A DNA stretch of 64,000 nucleotides from Rubellimicrobium thermophilum DSM 16684 (GCF_000442315.1 NZ_KE557321.1:80130-144129); one strand, 5' to 3'. Positions 35,133 to 45,864 are shown, numbered from the stretch's first letter. The notes: generated by a model from the letters alone, not told the origin. Translations and numbers: made by a program.

Positions 35133-37740
35133 GTGACCGAAAGGGCAACGCAGGACGGCCTGCATGATGCGATCGTCATCGGCGCCGGCGTCGTCGGCTG
35201 CGCCATCGCCCGCCGCCTCGCGCTGGAGGGGGCGCGCGTCCTGGTGCTCGAGAAGGCCGCGGACATCCTCGATGGCGCCTCCAAGGGCAACAGCGCCATC
35301 CTGCATACCGGCTTCGACGCCCCGCCCGGCTCGCTCGAACAGGCCTGCATCGCCGCCGGCCATGCGGAATACCTGGACATCCGCGAGCGCCTCGGCCTGC
35401 CGCTGATCCGCTGTGGCGCGCTGGTGATCGCCTGGAACGAAGAAGAGGCGGCGCGGCTGCCGGCGCTGATGGCGCAGGCGCGCGCCAATGGCGTGGAGCC
35501 CGAACCCCTGACGCGGGCCGAGCTGCTGGCGCGCGAGCCGGGGCTGGCGCCGGGACTGGTCGCCGCCTTCCGCATTCCCGGCGAATCGCTGATCGACCCG
35601 TGGTCGGCGCCGCTGGCCTATCTGATGCAGGCCGTGGCCAACGGGGCGCAGCTGATGCGGTCTTGCGAGGTCCTCTCGGGCGTCTTCGACGGCGAGGCCT
35701 GGCGGATCGGGACGACGCGGGGGCCGGTCGCGGGGCGCCTTGTCGTCAATGCGGCGGGCCTGCATGGCGACATCCTGGAGGCCCGGCTGCTCGGGCAGGC
35801 GGGCTTTCGCATCCGCCCGCGCAAGGGGCAATTCGTCGTCTATGACAAGACCGCCGCGCGGCTCGTCTCCCATATCCTTCTGCCGGTCCCGACCGAGGTG
35901 ACAAAGGGGGTCGTGGTCTGCCGCACCGTCTTCGGCAATCTTCTTGTCGGCCCCACGGCCGAGGATCAGGAGGACCGCGAGAGCGCCGCGCTGGTGCCCG
36001 AGACGCTTGCCGCGCTCCGCCGGCGGGGCGAAGCGATCCTGCCGGCCCTCGCCGCCGAGCCGGTGACGGCGATCTATGCCGGGCTGCGCCCCGCAAGCGG
36101 TCAGAAGGACTATCACATCCGCCTGCACGAGGGGCGGAACTATGTCGCGGTGGGGGGCATCCGCTCCACGGGGCTGTCGGCGGCGCTGGGCATCGCCCGG
36201 CATGTGGCCGATCTGGTCGCAGGGCGGATCGGCGCCGGCTGGACCCCGCCGGCCGATCCCCTCTGGCCGCAGGTTCCGAACCTGACCGAGGGCCTGCCCC
36301 GCGACTGGCAGAGGCCCGGCCATGGCGGTATCCTCTGCCACTGCGAACTGGTCACCCGCCGCGAGGTGGAGGCAGCGCTGGAGGGGCCTCTGGGGGCGCG
36401 GAGCCTCGGCGGGCTCAAGCGGCGCACCCGCGTCACCATGGGCCGCTGTCAGGGATTCTACTGCTCGGCCGCGCTGGCAGCGCTGACGCGGGGCGCTTCG
36501 ATCAGCCGATGGGAGAGCCGGTCGATGCCTGACCTGCCGGCGCATGCCGCGGTTGTCGTGGTCGGCGCGGGCCCGGCGGGGCTGGCCGCGGCGGCGCTGC
36601 TGGCCGGGCAGGGGGTCGATGTCCTGGTGCTCGAACGCGAAGCGGAGGCCGGCGGGATCCCCCGCCACTGCGCCCATTCGCCCTATGGGCTGCGCGAATG
36701 GGGGCGCCTGCTGACCGGGCCCGCCCATGCCCGCCGTCTGACCCGCGCCGCGCAGGAGGCGGGCGCCCGCATCCTGACCGGCGTCACCGTGACAGCCCTG
36801 CTGCCGGGGCCGCGCCTTGCCGTCACCGCCGATGGCGGCCCGGGTGAAATCGCCGCGGATCAGGTGCTCCTGGCCACCGGCGCGCGCGAGACGAGCCGCG
36901 CCGCGCGCCTGATCGGCGGCACCAAGCCGGGCGGGGTGCTGAATACGGGGGCGCTGCAGGGTCTCGTGCATCTGGACGGGCTGCGCCCCTTCCGTCGGCC
37001 GGTGGTCGTGGGGACGGAACTTGTCGCCTTCTCGGCGCTGCTGACCTGCCGGGGCGCGGGCATCCGCCCGGTGGCGATGATCGAGGAGGGGCCGCGCCCC
37101 GTCGCCCGTCCCCCCCGCCGCGCTGTTGCCGCGGCTCATGGGCGTGCCGCTGCTTCTGTCCACCGACCTTCTGGCCATCGAGGGGCGCGAGCATGTCGAG
37201 GCCGTCCTGCTGCACGGGCCTTGGGGCGAGCGGCGGGTCAAGACGGACGGGGTGATCCTGACGGGCCGCTTCCGCCCCGAGGCCGCGCTGATCCGCGCCA
37301 GCCATCTGCGCTGGGATCCCCGCGCGGGCGGGCCCGAGGTGGACGAATACGGGCGCTGCTCGGACCCGGCCTTCTTCGCTGCTGGCAACCTCCTGCGTAC
37401 GGTCGAGACGGCGGGGCACTGCTGGTCCGAGGGGCGCGCCGTCGCCCGTGCGATCCTGGCCGCCCGCGCCGGGCGGCTGCCCGCGGGGCCGGGCCGGCCG
37501 GTGAGCCTTGAGGGCGAGGCGCTGGCCTGGGTCGTGCCGCAGCGTCTGGCCGGCGAGGCGGACGCCGCCCTGGGTGCCCTGCAGATCGGCCTGGCCCGCC
37601 CGGCGCGCGGGCGGATCGTGCTGCGCGCCGCAGGGGCCGAACGCGCGGTGCGGGAGGGACGGCTGCTGCCCGAACGGCGGCTGCGGCTGCCGCTGCCGCC
37701 CGCCGGCATCGACGCGACCGTTGCGCTGGAGGAGACATGA
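35133..37740 (+). CDS. GlpA-like FAD dehydrogenase with BFD iron-sulfur domain, fused to a second FAD/NAD oxidoreductase; frameshifted
   Basis: Residues 1-390 are a DAO-type flavoprotein like glycerol-3-phosphate dehydrogenase GlpA (AIVIGAGVVGCAIARRL; GLRPASGQKDYHI). A bacterioferredoxin-like [2Fe-2S] domain follows with Cys402, Cys404, Cys439 and Cys444. From about residue 465 a second flavoprotein begins (AAVVVVGAGPAGLAAAALL; GTKPGGVLNTGALQG), like the partner subunit of NADH-linked systems in other bacteria. No stop separates them, though an ATG with GGGAG in front (36525) marks where a separate gene would start. The second half shifts frame at a C7 run (37110-37116); six C restore PPAALLPRLMGVPLL. 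GTG start with AGAGGAGG. Coupled to the kinase by ATGA. Probable polyol-phosphate or glycerol-3-phosphate oxidation. Confidence 0.8.
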
Positions 37741-39166
37741 GCCGCGCCGTCCTGGCCATCGATCAGGGCACCACCAGCACCCGCGCCTTCCTGATGGGCG
37801 AGGACGGGCGGTTGCGCCTGCTCCTTCAGCGCCACCATGCGCAGCATCACCCCGCACCCGGCCGGGTGGAGCATGACCCGCTGGAGATTCTCGCCGATCT
37901 CTGCCTCTGCTTCGAGGCCGCCCCGGCCGGGGTCGAGGCTGCGGGGCTCGACAATCAGGGCGAAAGCTGCCTCGGCTGGGATGCGGCGACGGGAGAGCCC
38001 GTCTCGCCCGTCCTCGTCTGGCAGGACGACCGGACCGAGGCGGATTGCGCAAGGCTGCGGGCCGATGGTGCCGAGGCGCTGACGCGCGCGCGGGCGGGGC
38101 TGCCGGTCGATCCCTATTTCTCGGCCTCCAAGCTCGGCTGGATCCTGCGGCATGTCCCGGCCGCGCGCGATCTGGCCCGCCGGGGCGGCTGCGGCTTGGC
38201 ACTACGGATGCCTATTTCCGCGACCGTCTGACGGGCCGTTTCGAGACCGACCCGACGACCGCCTCGCGCACGGGGCTGATGAATCTGGCGCGGCTCGACT
38301 GGGATGAGGATCTGTGCGCGCTCTACGGGGTGCCACCGGACTGCCTGCCGCGAATCGTTCCGTCCACGGGCGATCTGGGCATCCTGCGGGCCGGGGGGCG
38401 CGCGATCCCCTTGCGCGCCAGCCTCGTGGACCAGCAGGCGGCGACCTGGGGCCATGGCTGCCGCCGGCCCGGCGACACGAAGATCACCTTCGGCACCGGC
38501 GCCTTCGCCTTCGCCCTTGCCGGGGAACGCCCGCCCGCCGATCCGCAGGGGGCGCTGCCCACCCTCGCCTGGGCCCGGGCAGGCGAAGCGCCGATATATG
38601 CGCTCGACGGCGGTGTTTATACCGCGGGGGCCGCGGTGGAGTGGGCGCGGGGGCTCGGCCTGTTCGGGGATGTCCTGGCCCTGAACGACCTGCCCGAAGA
38701 GCCCGCCATCGCCCGCGGCCTGGCCTTCGTGCCGGCCCTGGCCGGGCTGGCCTGCCCCCACTGGAACCGGCGCGCGCGCGGCGCCTGGCTGGGCATGGAC
38801 CTCGCCACCGGTCCGCGCGATCTCGTGCAGGCCATGCTCGAGGGGATCGCCTTCCGCATGGCCGAGGTGATCGAGGCGATGGATCGCGTGGTGCCGATCC
38901 GCGATCCGATCTCCATCGACGGGGGGCTGAGCGCGAACCCGTGGTTCTGTGGCCTGCTCGCCGCCGTGCTGGGCCGGCCGCTGCGCATCTCGGAGGAGCC
39001 GGAGCTGACGGCGCTCGGCACCGCCCGGCTGGCGGCCGAGGCGGCGGGCCTGGCGGTGGTGCTGCGCAGCGAAGGGCGCCTTGTGCAGCCCCCGCGGGAC
39101 CTGCGCCCCTGGCGCGCCCGCTTTGCCGCCGCGCGCGCCGCCGTGGAGGTCTATGGCATGGCCTGA
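37737..39166 (+). CDS. FGGY-family carbohydrate kinase (glycerol-kinase-like), frameshifted in this sequence
   Basis: ASKHA-fold kinase. The N-terminal phosphate-binding loop AIDQGTTSTRAFL and VEHDPLEIL are as in glycerol kinase; LVWQDDRTE, KITFGTGAFAF and SIDGGLSANPWFC are the remaining FGGY motifs. The two halves are in different frames. The break is in GGGG at 38182-38185; a fifth G gives ARRGRLRLGTTDAYF and a protein of about 476 residues. With the GlpA-like dehydrogenase, TRAP importer and DeoR regulator it forms a complete polyol or glycerol pathway (uptake, phosphorylation, oxidation, control). Substrate unproven. Confidence 0.83.
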
Positions 39167-39236
39167 GGCCCCCCTGAGGCCCCTTGCGCCCCCGCCGCCG
39201 TCATGGCCCTGTCGGGCCGAGGCAGGGGAGGGACCG

Positions 39237-40688
39237 ATGGACGCCGCATCGTTTCGCCGGATGGACGGGCTGGGCCTGGCCGCGCTGATCGCCGGGGGCG
39301 AGGTCTCGCCCCTTGAGGTGGCAGAGACGGCCATCACCGTCATCGCGGCGCTGAACCCCGCCCTGAATGCCGTGATCGCCGACCGCTTTGCAGCCGCAAG
39401 GGCCGAGGCCGCCCGCCTCCCGGCCCCTGGGGGTGCGCTGCGCGGCGTGCCCTTCCTGCTCAAGGATGTGAACCTCTTCTCGTCCGATCTGCCGACGCGC
39501 TTTGCCTCGCGCTTCTTCGCCGGGGCGGCACCGGCGGCGCCGGGCGGGGAGAGCCTGATGGTGCAGCGCTGGCGCGCGGGGGGGCTCGTGACGCTCGGGA
39601 CCACCAACACGCCCGAATTCGCCGGCGACTTCACGACCGAGCCTCTGGCCTACGGCCCCTGCCGCAACCCCTGGGACAGGGCGCGCAGCACCGGCGGATC
39701 GAGCGGCGGGGCCGCCGCCGCCGTCGCCTCGGGGATGGTCCCGATCGCGCATGGGACGGATCTGGGCGGCTCGATCCGCATTCCCGCCGCCTGCTGCGGC
39801 GTCTTCGGGTTCAAGCCTTCGGTCGGGCTCAATCCGCTCGGCCCCGGATGGGAGGAGATCGCCTCCGGGCTCGATGCCGATCATGTGCTGACGCGGACGG
39901 TGCGCGACAGTGCCGCCGCGCTCGACCTGACGGCCGGGCCGGGAGCGGGCACGCGGCTCGGGCGGATGCCCCCGGCGGGCGGCTTTCTCGCCGCGCTCGA
40001 GGACCCCCTGCCGCCCCTGCGCATCGGACTGGCGCTGGCCGACCCGCTGGGGCGTCCGGCCGCGCCGCACTGGGCCGCGGCGGCCGAAGCGACGGCGGGG
40101 TGGCTGGCCGCCATGGGCCATGCGGTCGAGCCCTGGTCCTGGCCGCCCGAGGCGATGCCGGGGGAATGGTTCGATGCACTCTGGACGATCGATGTGCTGC
40201 ACCTTGTCAGGGCCCGTGCCGAGGCCCTGGGCCGCTCTCCGCGCGAGGGGGAGATCGAGCCCTTCACGCGCGCCGTGCTCGATCATGCGGCGGGGCTCTC
40301 GGCGCTCGACCTGCATCGCGCGCGGCTGGCCATGACGCGGGCAGCCTGGGCCATCGGCCGCGCCATGGAGGGGTTCGATGCGGTGCTGACCCCCGCCCTG
40401 GCCGGGGATCCCCCGCCGCTCGGCACCCTGACCTTCGCGGCCTGCGGGCAGAGCCTGGCGGAGTGGAATGCGCGCGGCTTCGCCTTTGCCCCCCATGCGG
40501 CGCCGGGGAACCTCGCCGGGCTGCCCGCAGGCGTGGTGCCCGTGGGCGTGGGGCCGGCGGGGCTGCCGCTGGCGGTGCAGGTGACAGGGCGGCCGGGCGG
40601 GGATCTCCGGCTGCTCCAGCTCTGCCGGCGGATCGAGGAGGCGGCCGGCTTCGCCCCCCATCTGGCCGCGATGCAGGCGCGGCTCTAG
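39237..40688 (+). CDS. Amidase (amidase-signature family)
   Basis: Cytoplasmic amide hydrolase. The Ser-cisSer-Lys triad elements are seen in LLKDVN (Lys), [18 protein letters not shown] and [16 protein letters not shown] (nucleophilic Ser). Length 483 is typical. The start MDAASFRR is chosen for GGGGAGGG seven bases upstream. It follows the FGGY kinase by 70 bases on the same strand and converges with a polyamine-type ABC operon, sharing the palindrome CTAG as stop codons. The substrate is unknown; it could act on an amide imported by that ABC system. Confidence 0.88.
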   Translation: MDAASFRRMDGLGLAALIAGGEVSPLEVAETAITVIAALNPALNAVIADRFAAARAEAARLPAPGGALRGVPFLLKDVNLFSSDLPTRFASRFFAGAAPAAPGGESLMVQRWRAGGLVTLGTTNTPEFAGDFTTEPLAYGPCRNPWDRARSTGGSSGGAAAAVASGMVPIAHGTDLGGSIRIPAACCGVFGFKPSVGLNPLGPGWEEIASGLDADHVLTRTVRDSAAALDLTAGPGAGTRLGRMPPAGGFLAALEDPLPPLRIGLALADPLGRPAAPHWAAAAEATAGWLAAMGHAVEPWSWPPEAMPGEWFDALWTIDVLHLVRARAEALGRSPREGEIEPFTRAVLDHAAGLSALDLHRARLAMTRAAWAIGRAMEGFDAVLTPALAGDPPPLGTLTFAACGQSLAEWNARGFAFAPHAAPGNLAGLPAGVVPVGVGPAGLPLAVQVTGRPGGDLRLLQLCRRIEEAAGFAPHLAAMQARL

Positions 40689-41485
40689 CGGCCCCCCGCG
40701 CGTTCGGAGCCGAGCAGGCGCGGCAGGTTGCCGAAGGCGCCGATCAGACCGAACACCAGGGCCGCAAGGGCGACGAAGAGCACCGACACGACCCCCATGA
40801 TCGGCGTGTAGCCGTAGCGCAGGCTGTTGAAGATCTTGATGGGCAGCGTCTCGACCGTGAAGCCCGCCACCATGTAGGCGATGATGTATTCGTTGAGCGA
40901 GAGCACGAAGGCGAAGGCATAGCCCGACAGCACATAGGGCGCCACGAGCGGCAGCACGACCGTGCGCAGCACCTGGCCCCGCGTGGCGCCCATCGTGCGC
41001 GCAGCCTCGATCAGCGAGCGGTCGATCGCGGCGAGGCCAAGCGAGATCGTCACCAGCGGCAGGGTGACGAGGAAGATCCCGTGCGACAGGATCGTCGCGG
41101 CCATCCGGCCATACATCCCCACCGAGACCCAGAACACGAGGAAGCCCAGGGCCGTGATGACGGGGGGCAGCATGAAGGGGGCGACGCCAAGCAGCGCGAG
41201 CATCCGTCCCAGCCATCCGCCCCGGCCCCAGACATGCAGCGCGATCGGCAGGGCCACCGCGACGGCCAGGAGCGAGGCCAGCGTCGCGATGACGACCGAG
41301 TTGCGCAGGGGGCCGGTCCAGTCTGCGGCGCGGAACAGCTCGCCATACCAGCGCAGCGAGGGGTCGGCGGGCGGAAAGCGCAGCGCCTGTCCGCCGTTCA
41401 GCGAGACCCCCGCGACGATGAGGATCGGCAGCGACAGCAGCAGCAGCAGCAGGCCCACATAGAGGCCTCCGAGGCGATGGGTCAT
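40685..41485 (-). CDS. Polyamine-type ABC transporter permease PotC-like
   Basis: Second permease of a spermidine/putrescine-type importer. Six hydrophobic helices; the EAA coupling loop reads LIEAARTMGATRGQVLRTVVLPLVAPY and the late helix SLNEYIIAYMVAGF with TLPIKIFNSLRYGYTP, both typical of PotC. Length 266. Its ATG overlaps the TGA of the first permease. Its stop codon shares CTAG with the convergent amidase gene. Confidence 0.88.
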   Translation of the reverse strand: MTHRLGGLYVGLLLLLLSLPILIVAGVSLNGGQALRFPPADPSLRWYGELFRAADWTGPLRNSVVIATLASLLAVAVALPIALHVWGRGGWLGRMLALLGVAPFMLPPVITALGFLVFWVSVGMYGRMAATILSHGIFLVTLPLVTISLGLAAIDRSLIEAARTMGATRGQVLRTVVLPLVAPYVLSGYAFAFVLSLNEYIIAYMVAGFTVETLPIKIFNSLRYGYTPIMGVVSVLFVALAALVFGLIGAFGNLPRLLGSERAGGR

Positions 41486-42337
41486 GGCGCGGCCTCCCGC
41501 CGCTCTCGGGTCAGGAGCAGCGACAGCCCCACAAGGGTCAGCGCCACGACGAGCAGCAGCACCGCCATGGCCGCCGCAAGGGGCAGGTTCGACTGGTAGA
41601 TTGCCTGATCGGTGATATGCACCGACAGCGTCCAGTGCTGGGGCCGGCCCAGGAGCTGGGGCAGCAGATAGGCCCCGAGCACGAAGACGAAGACCAGGAT
41701 CGCCGCCCCCAGGATCGGCGCGCGCAGAAGGGGCAGCGTCACCGTGGCAAAGGTCCGCAGCGGCGAGGCGCCCATCGTGCGCGCAGCCTGCGTCAGTTCG
41801 GGATCGAGGCGGGCCACCGGCGGATAGAGGACAAGGACCGCCATAGGGGAAGGACAGATAGACAAGCCCCGTGAGCAGCGCGAAGAGGCCGGGCGTGAAG
41901 GCGCGCGGCTCGGGCAGCAGGCCGATCCAGGCAAGCAGGTTGCCACCCCCGCCGGTGCGCGACAGCAGCGTGGAGACGGCAAAGCCGATGATGACCTCCG
42001 ACAGCGACAGCACCGCAAGCAGGATCACGAGCACGACCGTCTGCATGCGGTGGGACATCCCGGCGAGGATCACCGTGAAGGGCAGGGCGAGCGCCACCGC
42101 GATCAGCGCGGCAGCCAGCGCGATGCCGATCGAGGTGGCCAGGATGCGCCCCACGAAGGCCGAGAAGACCCGCGCATAGCCGGTCAGGTCGAATCCCCAG
42201 GTGAAGAAGCCGCCCGGCTCGCGTCCGGCCACCGAAACGGCCAGCATGATGCCGAAGGGGATCAGGAAGAGCACGACGAGCACCAGACCGGGCAGCAGGC
42301 CGATCCAGGCGGGAACGGGCGATTCGCGGCCGGTCAT
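41482..42337 (-). CDS. Polyamine-type ABC transporter permease PotB-like, frameshifted in this sequence
   Basis: First permease of the importer. N-terminal helix WIGLLPGLVLVVLFLIPFG and SHRMQTVVLVILL, then the EAA loop LTQAARTMGASPLRTFATVTLPLLRAPI in another frame. The break is at 41841-41842 (plus strand): TATGCGGTC is expected and TATGGCGGTC is read, one extra G. Correction yields about 284 residues with an intact C-terminus. It overlaps both the ATPase and second permease genes by ATGA, which fits a functional coupled operon. Confidence 0.83.
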
Positions 42338-43371
42338 GGCGCCAGCACCACGACACCGCCCGGCGCGAAGGCGAGCTGGACCGTCTCGCCGATCTGCACA
42401 TCCGGTCGCTCGCGCGGGGCGAAGAGGGCGGTCATCTCGCGCCCGTCCTGATCGAGCACGATCTGCACGCTTTCGCCCAGATCGCGGATGAAGGTCACGC
42501 GGGCCGGCAGGCCCTCTTCGGCCAGGCGCACATCCTCGGGCCGGACGGAGAGAAGGGCGGGGCCGGGGGCCGTCTTGACGCGGTCCTGCGGGGCAAGGGG
42601 GATGCGCCGGCCCGAAACCTCGATCATGGAGCGGTCGAGCAGGGTGGCCGGCAGCAGGTTCGAGGAGCCGATGAAGCCCGCGACGAAGGCATTGGCCGGG
42701 TCGCGGTAGATCTCCATCGGGGCGCCCATCTGCTGCACCCGGCCCTTGTCCATGACGATCACGAGATCGGCCATGGTCAGCGCTTCCTTCTGGTCGTGCG
42801 TGACGACCAGCGTCGTGATGCCGAGCCGGGTCTGGAGCTGGCGCAGCTCCATCTGCATGTGATCGCGCAGGGCGGCATCGAGCGCCGACAGGGGTTCGTC
42901 GAGCAGGAACAGCCGCGGATCGACGGCCAGGGCGCGGGCGATGGCGACGCGCTGGCGCTGGCCGCCGGAGAGCTGATGGATGCGGCGGCCGGCCAGCCCC
43001 GGCAGGCGCACCAGCTCCAGCAGTTCGGCGGCCCGCCGGTCGCGTTCGGCCTTCGGCCGGCCGCGGATGGCCAGCGGATAGGCCACGTTGTCGCCGACCG
43101 AGAGATGGGGGAACAGCGCCAGCGACTGGAACACCATGCCGAAATCGCGCCGGTGGGTGGGGCGGTCGGTGATGTCCTCTCCGCCGACGAGGATGCGGCC
43201 CTCGGTCGGGGTCTCGAGCCCGGCGATGAGGCGCAGCAGCGTGGTCTTGCCGCAGCCCGAGGGGCCGAGCAGGCAGATGAAGCGCCCCCCCGGAATGTCG
43301 AGAGTGACCCCGTCCACCGCTGCAGCGGGGCCGTAGCGCTTGGTCAGCGAGCGGAGCGCGAGATCGTTCAT
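42334..43371 (-). CDS. Polyamine-type ABC transporter ATP-binding protein PotA-like
   Basis: Cytoplasmic ATPase with Walker A GPSGCGKTT, Q-loop MVFQSLALFPHL, signature LSGGQRQRVAIARAL, Walker B LFLLDEPLSALD and H-loop VTHDQKEAL, followed by a C-terminal TOBE domain (LSVRPEDVRL). Length 345, standard for PotA/FbpC types. Between the solute-binding protein and the permeases in the usual order. Confidence 0.93.
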   Translation of the reverse strand: MNDLALRSLTKRYGPAAAVDGVTLDIPGGRFICLLGPSGCGKTTLLRLIAGLETPTEGRILVGGEDITDRPTHRRDFGMVFQSLALFPHLSVGDNVAYPLAIRGRPKAERDRRAAELLELVRLPGLAGRRIHQLSGGQRQRVAIARALAVDPRLFLLDEPLSALDAALRDHMQMELRQLQTRLGITTLVVTHDQKEALTMADLVIVMDKGRVQQMGAPMEIYRDPANAFVAGFIGSSNLLPATLLDRSMIEVSGRRIPLAPQDRVKTAPGPALLSVRPEDVRLAEEGLPARVTFIRDLGESVQIVLDQDGREMTALFAPRERPDVQIGETVQLAFAPGGVVVLAP

Positions 43372-43438
43372 CGAGGGGCAGGGTCCTTTGCGGGATGGGG
43401 CCCGGCCGGGATGCGGCCGGGCCCGGGATCGGGCAGGT

Positions 43439-44503
43439 TCAGCCGGTGATCATCTCGGACCACTTCTGGTTCACCCAGTCGGCCCTGTCGATGTAGAGAT
43501 CATAGCGCGGCAGGATCGGCGGCAGGTCCGAGGCCACGGCGGCGAATTCCTCGTCCGTCAGATCGGTCAGGCTGCGGTCCACCGTGGGCGCCGTGCCGAC
43601 AAAGCGCGACAGCTTTGCCTGAATCTCGGGCCGGGCCATGTAGTTGATGAAGATCTGGGCCTGCTCCTGCATGGTGCTGGCCTTGCTGACGACCCAGGAT
43701 CCCGAATCGAGCACCGCGCCTTCGGCCGGGAAGGTGGAGCGCACGGGCTGTCCTTCGGCCGCCGCGAGGCCGGTCACGTCGTGGTAATACTGGCCCATCG
43801 GGATCTCGCCGGACTGGAGCGCCTGCTGGAACTGGCCCTCGTCGCGATACCAGAGGCGGACATTGGGCTTCACCTCGGCGAGCTTCTCGAGAACCTGCAT
43901 CACGCCCTCTTCGGTGTCGAGGATGTCGGTGCCGCCGAAGAAGGTGGTCGCCGTGATCTCGAGCAGGAAGGAGTTGGAGGCCAGTGCGAGCAGACCCAGC
44001 CGGTCGCGGTTGGCCGGATCCCAGAGCGCCTGCCAGGAGGTCGGCGGTTCGGGATAGACATCGGTATTGGTCACGAGGGTGATGTACCACGACACCGCCC
44101 CCGTGCCGTAGAGACGCCCGTCCGGGTAACGGTGGACGAAATGCTCGGGCAAGTTGGCGAGGTTGGGCATCGCCGATTCGTCGAGCGGCAGCCACAGCCC
44201 GGACCGTTCGCCCTTGAGGCGGGCGACCTGGGCCATCATGCTGACATCGGCCGGGGCCTGTCCGGCGCGCGCCGCCTGTTCGAGCTGGACAAGCCAGGCC
44301 TCGCCCGTGGGTTCGCCGATGGATTCGATGGCGATGCCCGTCTCGGCGGTGAAGTCGGGATAGATGTGCTGATCGAAGCTGTCCTGGAAGAAGCCGCCAT
44401 AGGTGCCGACCTTGAGGGCCGTGCCCTGCGCGCGCAGGATGGCGGGGGCGGCCAGCGCGGACAGACCGGCGGCGGTGCCGACAAGGAAGCTGCGTCGTTT
44501 CAT
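43439..44503 (-). CDS. Polyamine-type ABC transporter substrate-binding protein PotD-like
   Basis: Periplasmic receptor with a twin-arginine-like or Sec signal (KRRSFLVGTAAGLSALAAPA, cleavage near LRAQ) and the PotD-fold motifs VGTYGGFFQDSF, YGTGAVSWYITLVTNTD and EGAVLDSGSWVVSKAS. Length 354. First gene of the transporter operon, 143 bases after the ureohydrolase gene, and probably co-transcribed with it. A guanidino compound or polyamine is a reasonable ligand given that neighbour. Confidence 0.87.
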   Translation of the reverse strand: MKRRSFLVGTAAGLSALAAPAILRAQGTALKVGTYGGFFQDSFDQHIYPDFTAETGIAIESIGEPTGEAWLVQLEQAARAGQAPADVSMMAQVARLKGERSGLWLPLDESAMPNLANLPEHFVHRYPDGRLYGTGAVSWYITLVTNTDVYPEPPTSWQALWDPANRDRLGLLALASNSFLLEITATTFFGGTDILDTEEGVMQVLEKLAEVKPNVRLWYRDEGQFQQALQSGEIPMGQYYHDVTGLAAAEGQPVRSTFPAEGAVLDSGSWVVSKASTMQEQAQIFINYMARPEIQAKLSRFVGTAPTVDRSLTDLTDEEFAAVASDLPPILPRYDLYIDRADWVNQKWSEMITG

Positions 44504-44646
44504 GATGATCTCCCTGCGGGTTCGGGGAGCCGGCGGACGGACCGATTCGGTCGATCCGTTCCCCGCCGGCCCCGTTCTGTCAGGCCATGCTTTAAGATCC
44601 GGTCGGTTCCGCGTCCACAGGGCGCATCAGGATGCCCCCCGGCGCT

Positions 44647-45627
44647 TCAGCCGATATCGAAGCCATGGAGAGGGGCGGGAGGCCTCTGCGGCACGCCGGG
44701 CAGGACGCAGAGCATCTCGTAGAGCAGGTTCGCCCCTGTCAGCGCCGTGGTGCCCGTCGTGTCGAAGGGCGGCGAGACCTCCACCAGATCGCAGCCGACA
44801 AGGTTCACACCCGCCAGACCCCGCACGATCTGCAGGGCCTGCCAGTCCTGCAGGCCGCCGATCTCCTGCGTGCCGGTGCCGTTGGCCAGGCCCGGGGCCA
44901 GGCTGTCGATGTCGAAGGACAGATAGCAGGGGGCATCGCCGATCAGGGCCCGCACCTGCTCCATCAGGCGGCGCAGGTCGCGGCCGGCGATCTCTTCGGC
45001 CGTCACGATGCTCCAGCCCTGCGCGCGGCCCCAGGCAAAGTCGTCCGGCGCATAGCCCGTGCCCCGCAGGCCGATCTGCACCACGCGGTCGTTCAGGAGG
45101 CAGCCATCCTCCCAGGCGCGGCGGAAGGGCGTGCCATGGGCGACCTTCTCGCCGAACATGGTGTCGTTGATGTCGGCATGGGCATCGACATGGACGAGGG
45201 CGACAGGACCGTGACGGTCCCTGATGGCGCGCAGCACGGGCCAGGTCAGCGTATGGTCGCCCCCCAGCGTGAGAGGGATCGTCCCATGGGCGAGGATCTC
45301 GCGATAGGCGGCGGTGATGATGTCGCAGCTTGTCTTCAGGTCGAAGGTGTCGATCGCCACATCGCCGATATCGGCGACCTGGAGATGTTCGAAGGGGGCA
45401 GCGCCGGTCGCCATGTTGAAGGGGCGGATCATGCGGCTTTCGTCGCGGATGGCGCGGGGGCCGAGGCGCGTGCCGGGGCGATTCGACGTGCCGATGTCGA
45501 GGGGGATGCCGACAAAGGCGGCATCGAGCCCTTCGGCCGTTGCCTGCGCGGGCAGGCGCATGAAGGTCGCAGGGCCGCCGAAGCGGGGCATGTCGTTGCC
45601 GCCGAGCGGCTGGTTGAAGCGGGTCAT
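44647..45627 (-). CDS. speB: Agmatinase-family ureohydrolase
   Basis: Dimanganese enzyme that removes urea from agmatine or a related guanidino compound, giving putrescine or an amino acid. Metal ligands: His125 in GGDHTLTWP, Asp148, His150 and Asp152 in HVDAHADIND, and the Asp pair in SFDIDSLAP. The usual DPxxAPGTGTPE segment is altered to APGLANGTGTQEIGG, so substrate choice may differ (guanidinobutyrase or guanidinopropionase are alternatives). Length 326 from the MTRFNQPLGG start. Upstream of the PotD-like operon on the same strand, which implies coupled uptake and breakdown. Confidence 0.82.
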   Translation of the reverse strand: MTRFNQPLGGNDMPRFGGPATFMRLPAQATAEGLDAAFVGIPLDIGTSNRPGTRLGPRAIRDESRMIRPFNMATGAAPFEHLQVADIGDVAIDTFDLKTSCDIITAAYREILAHGTIPLTLGGDHTLTWPVLRAIRDRHGPVALVHVDAHADINDTMFGEKVAHGTPFRRAWEDGCLLNDRVVQIGLRGTGYAPDDFAWGRAQGWSIVTAEEIAGRDLRRLMEQVRALIGDAPCYLSFDIDSLAPGLANGTGTQEIGGLQDWQALQIVRGLAGVNLVGCDLVEVSPPFDTTGTTALTGANLLYEMLCVLPGVPQRPPAPLHGFDIG

Positions 45628-45681
45628 GCGGATGGCTCCCTCTGGCGTGGCGCATCGTGACGCATCCGGCGCGGGGGAAGC

Positions 45682-45864
45682 ATGCCGGCACGGGGAAGGC
45701 AAGCGGGAGCGCAACAAAGTGCTTTTCCCCTGCGGCACGAGGTTCTATGCCAGAAGGTGCATCCGAAGGGCCACTCCTTCACCGACAAGTCCGGCACCTG
45801 GGGGGGCAGCGGCACGTGGGTGGTCGAAGTGATCGCCCTGCCGGACCCGGAGGATCTGCCATGA
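45682..45864 (+). CDS. Short unassigned ORF preceding a broken conserved gene
   Basis: A 60-codon frame whose C-terminal half (SFTDKSGTWGGSGTWVVEV) looks protein-like, whereas the N-terminal half does not. Its TGA overlaps the ATG of the next gene by ATGA, which suggests translational coupling and a real gene. It may be a longer protein broken by an indel. No family recognised. Confidence 0.35.
   Translation: MPARGRQAGAQQSAFPLRHEVLCQKVHPKGHSFTDKSGTWGGSGTWVVEVIALPDPEDLP

Noticed and set aside
35094..38153. A 1019-codon minus-strand open frame
   Set aside because: Antisense to the FAD oxidoreductase and FGGY kinase genes; no recognisable motif or start context.
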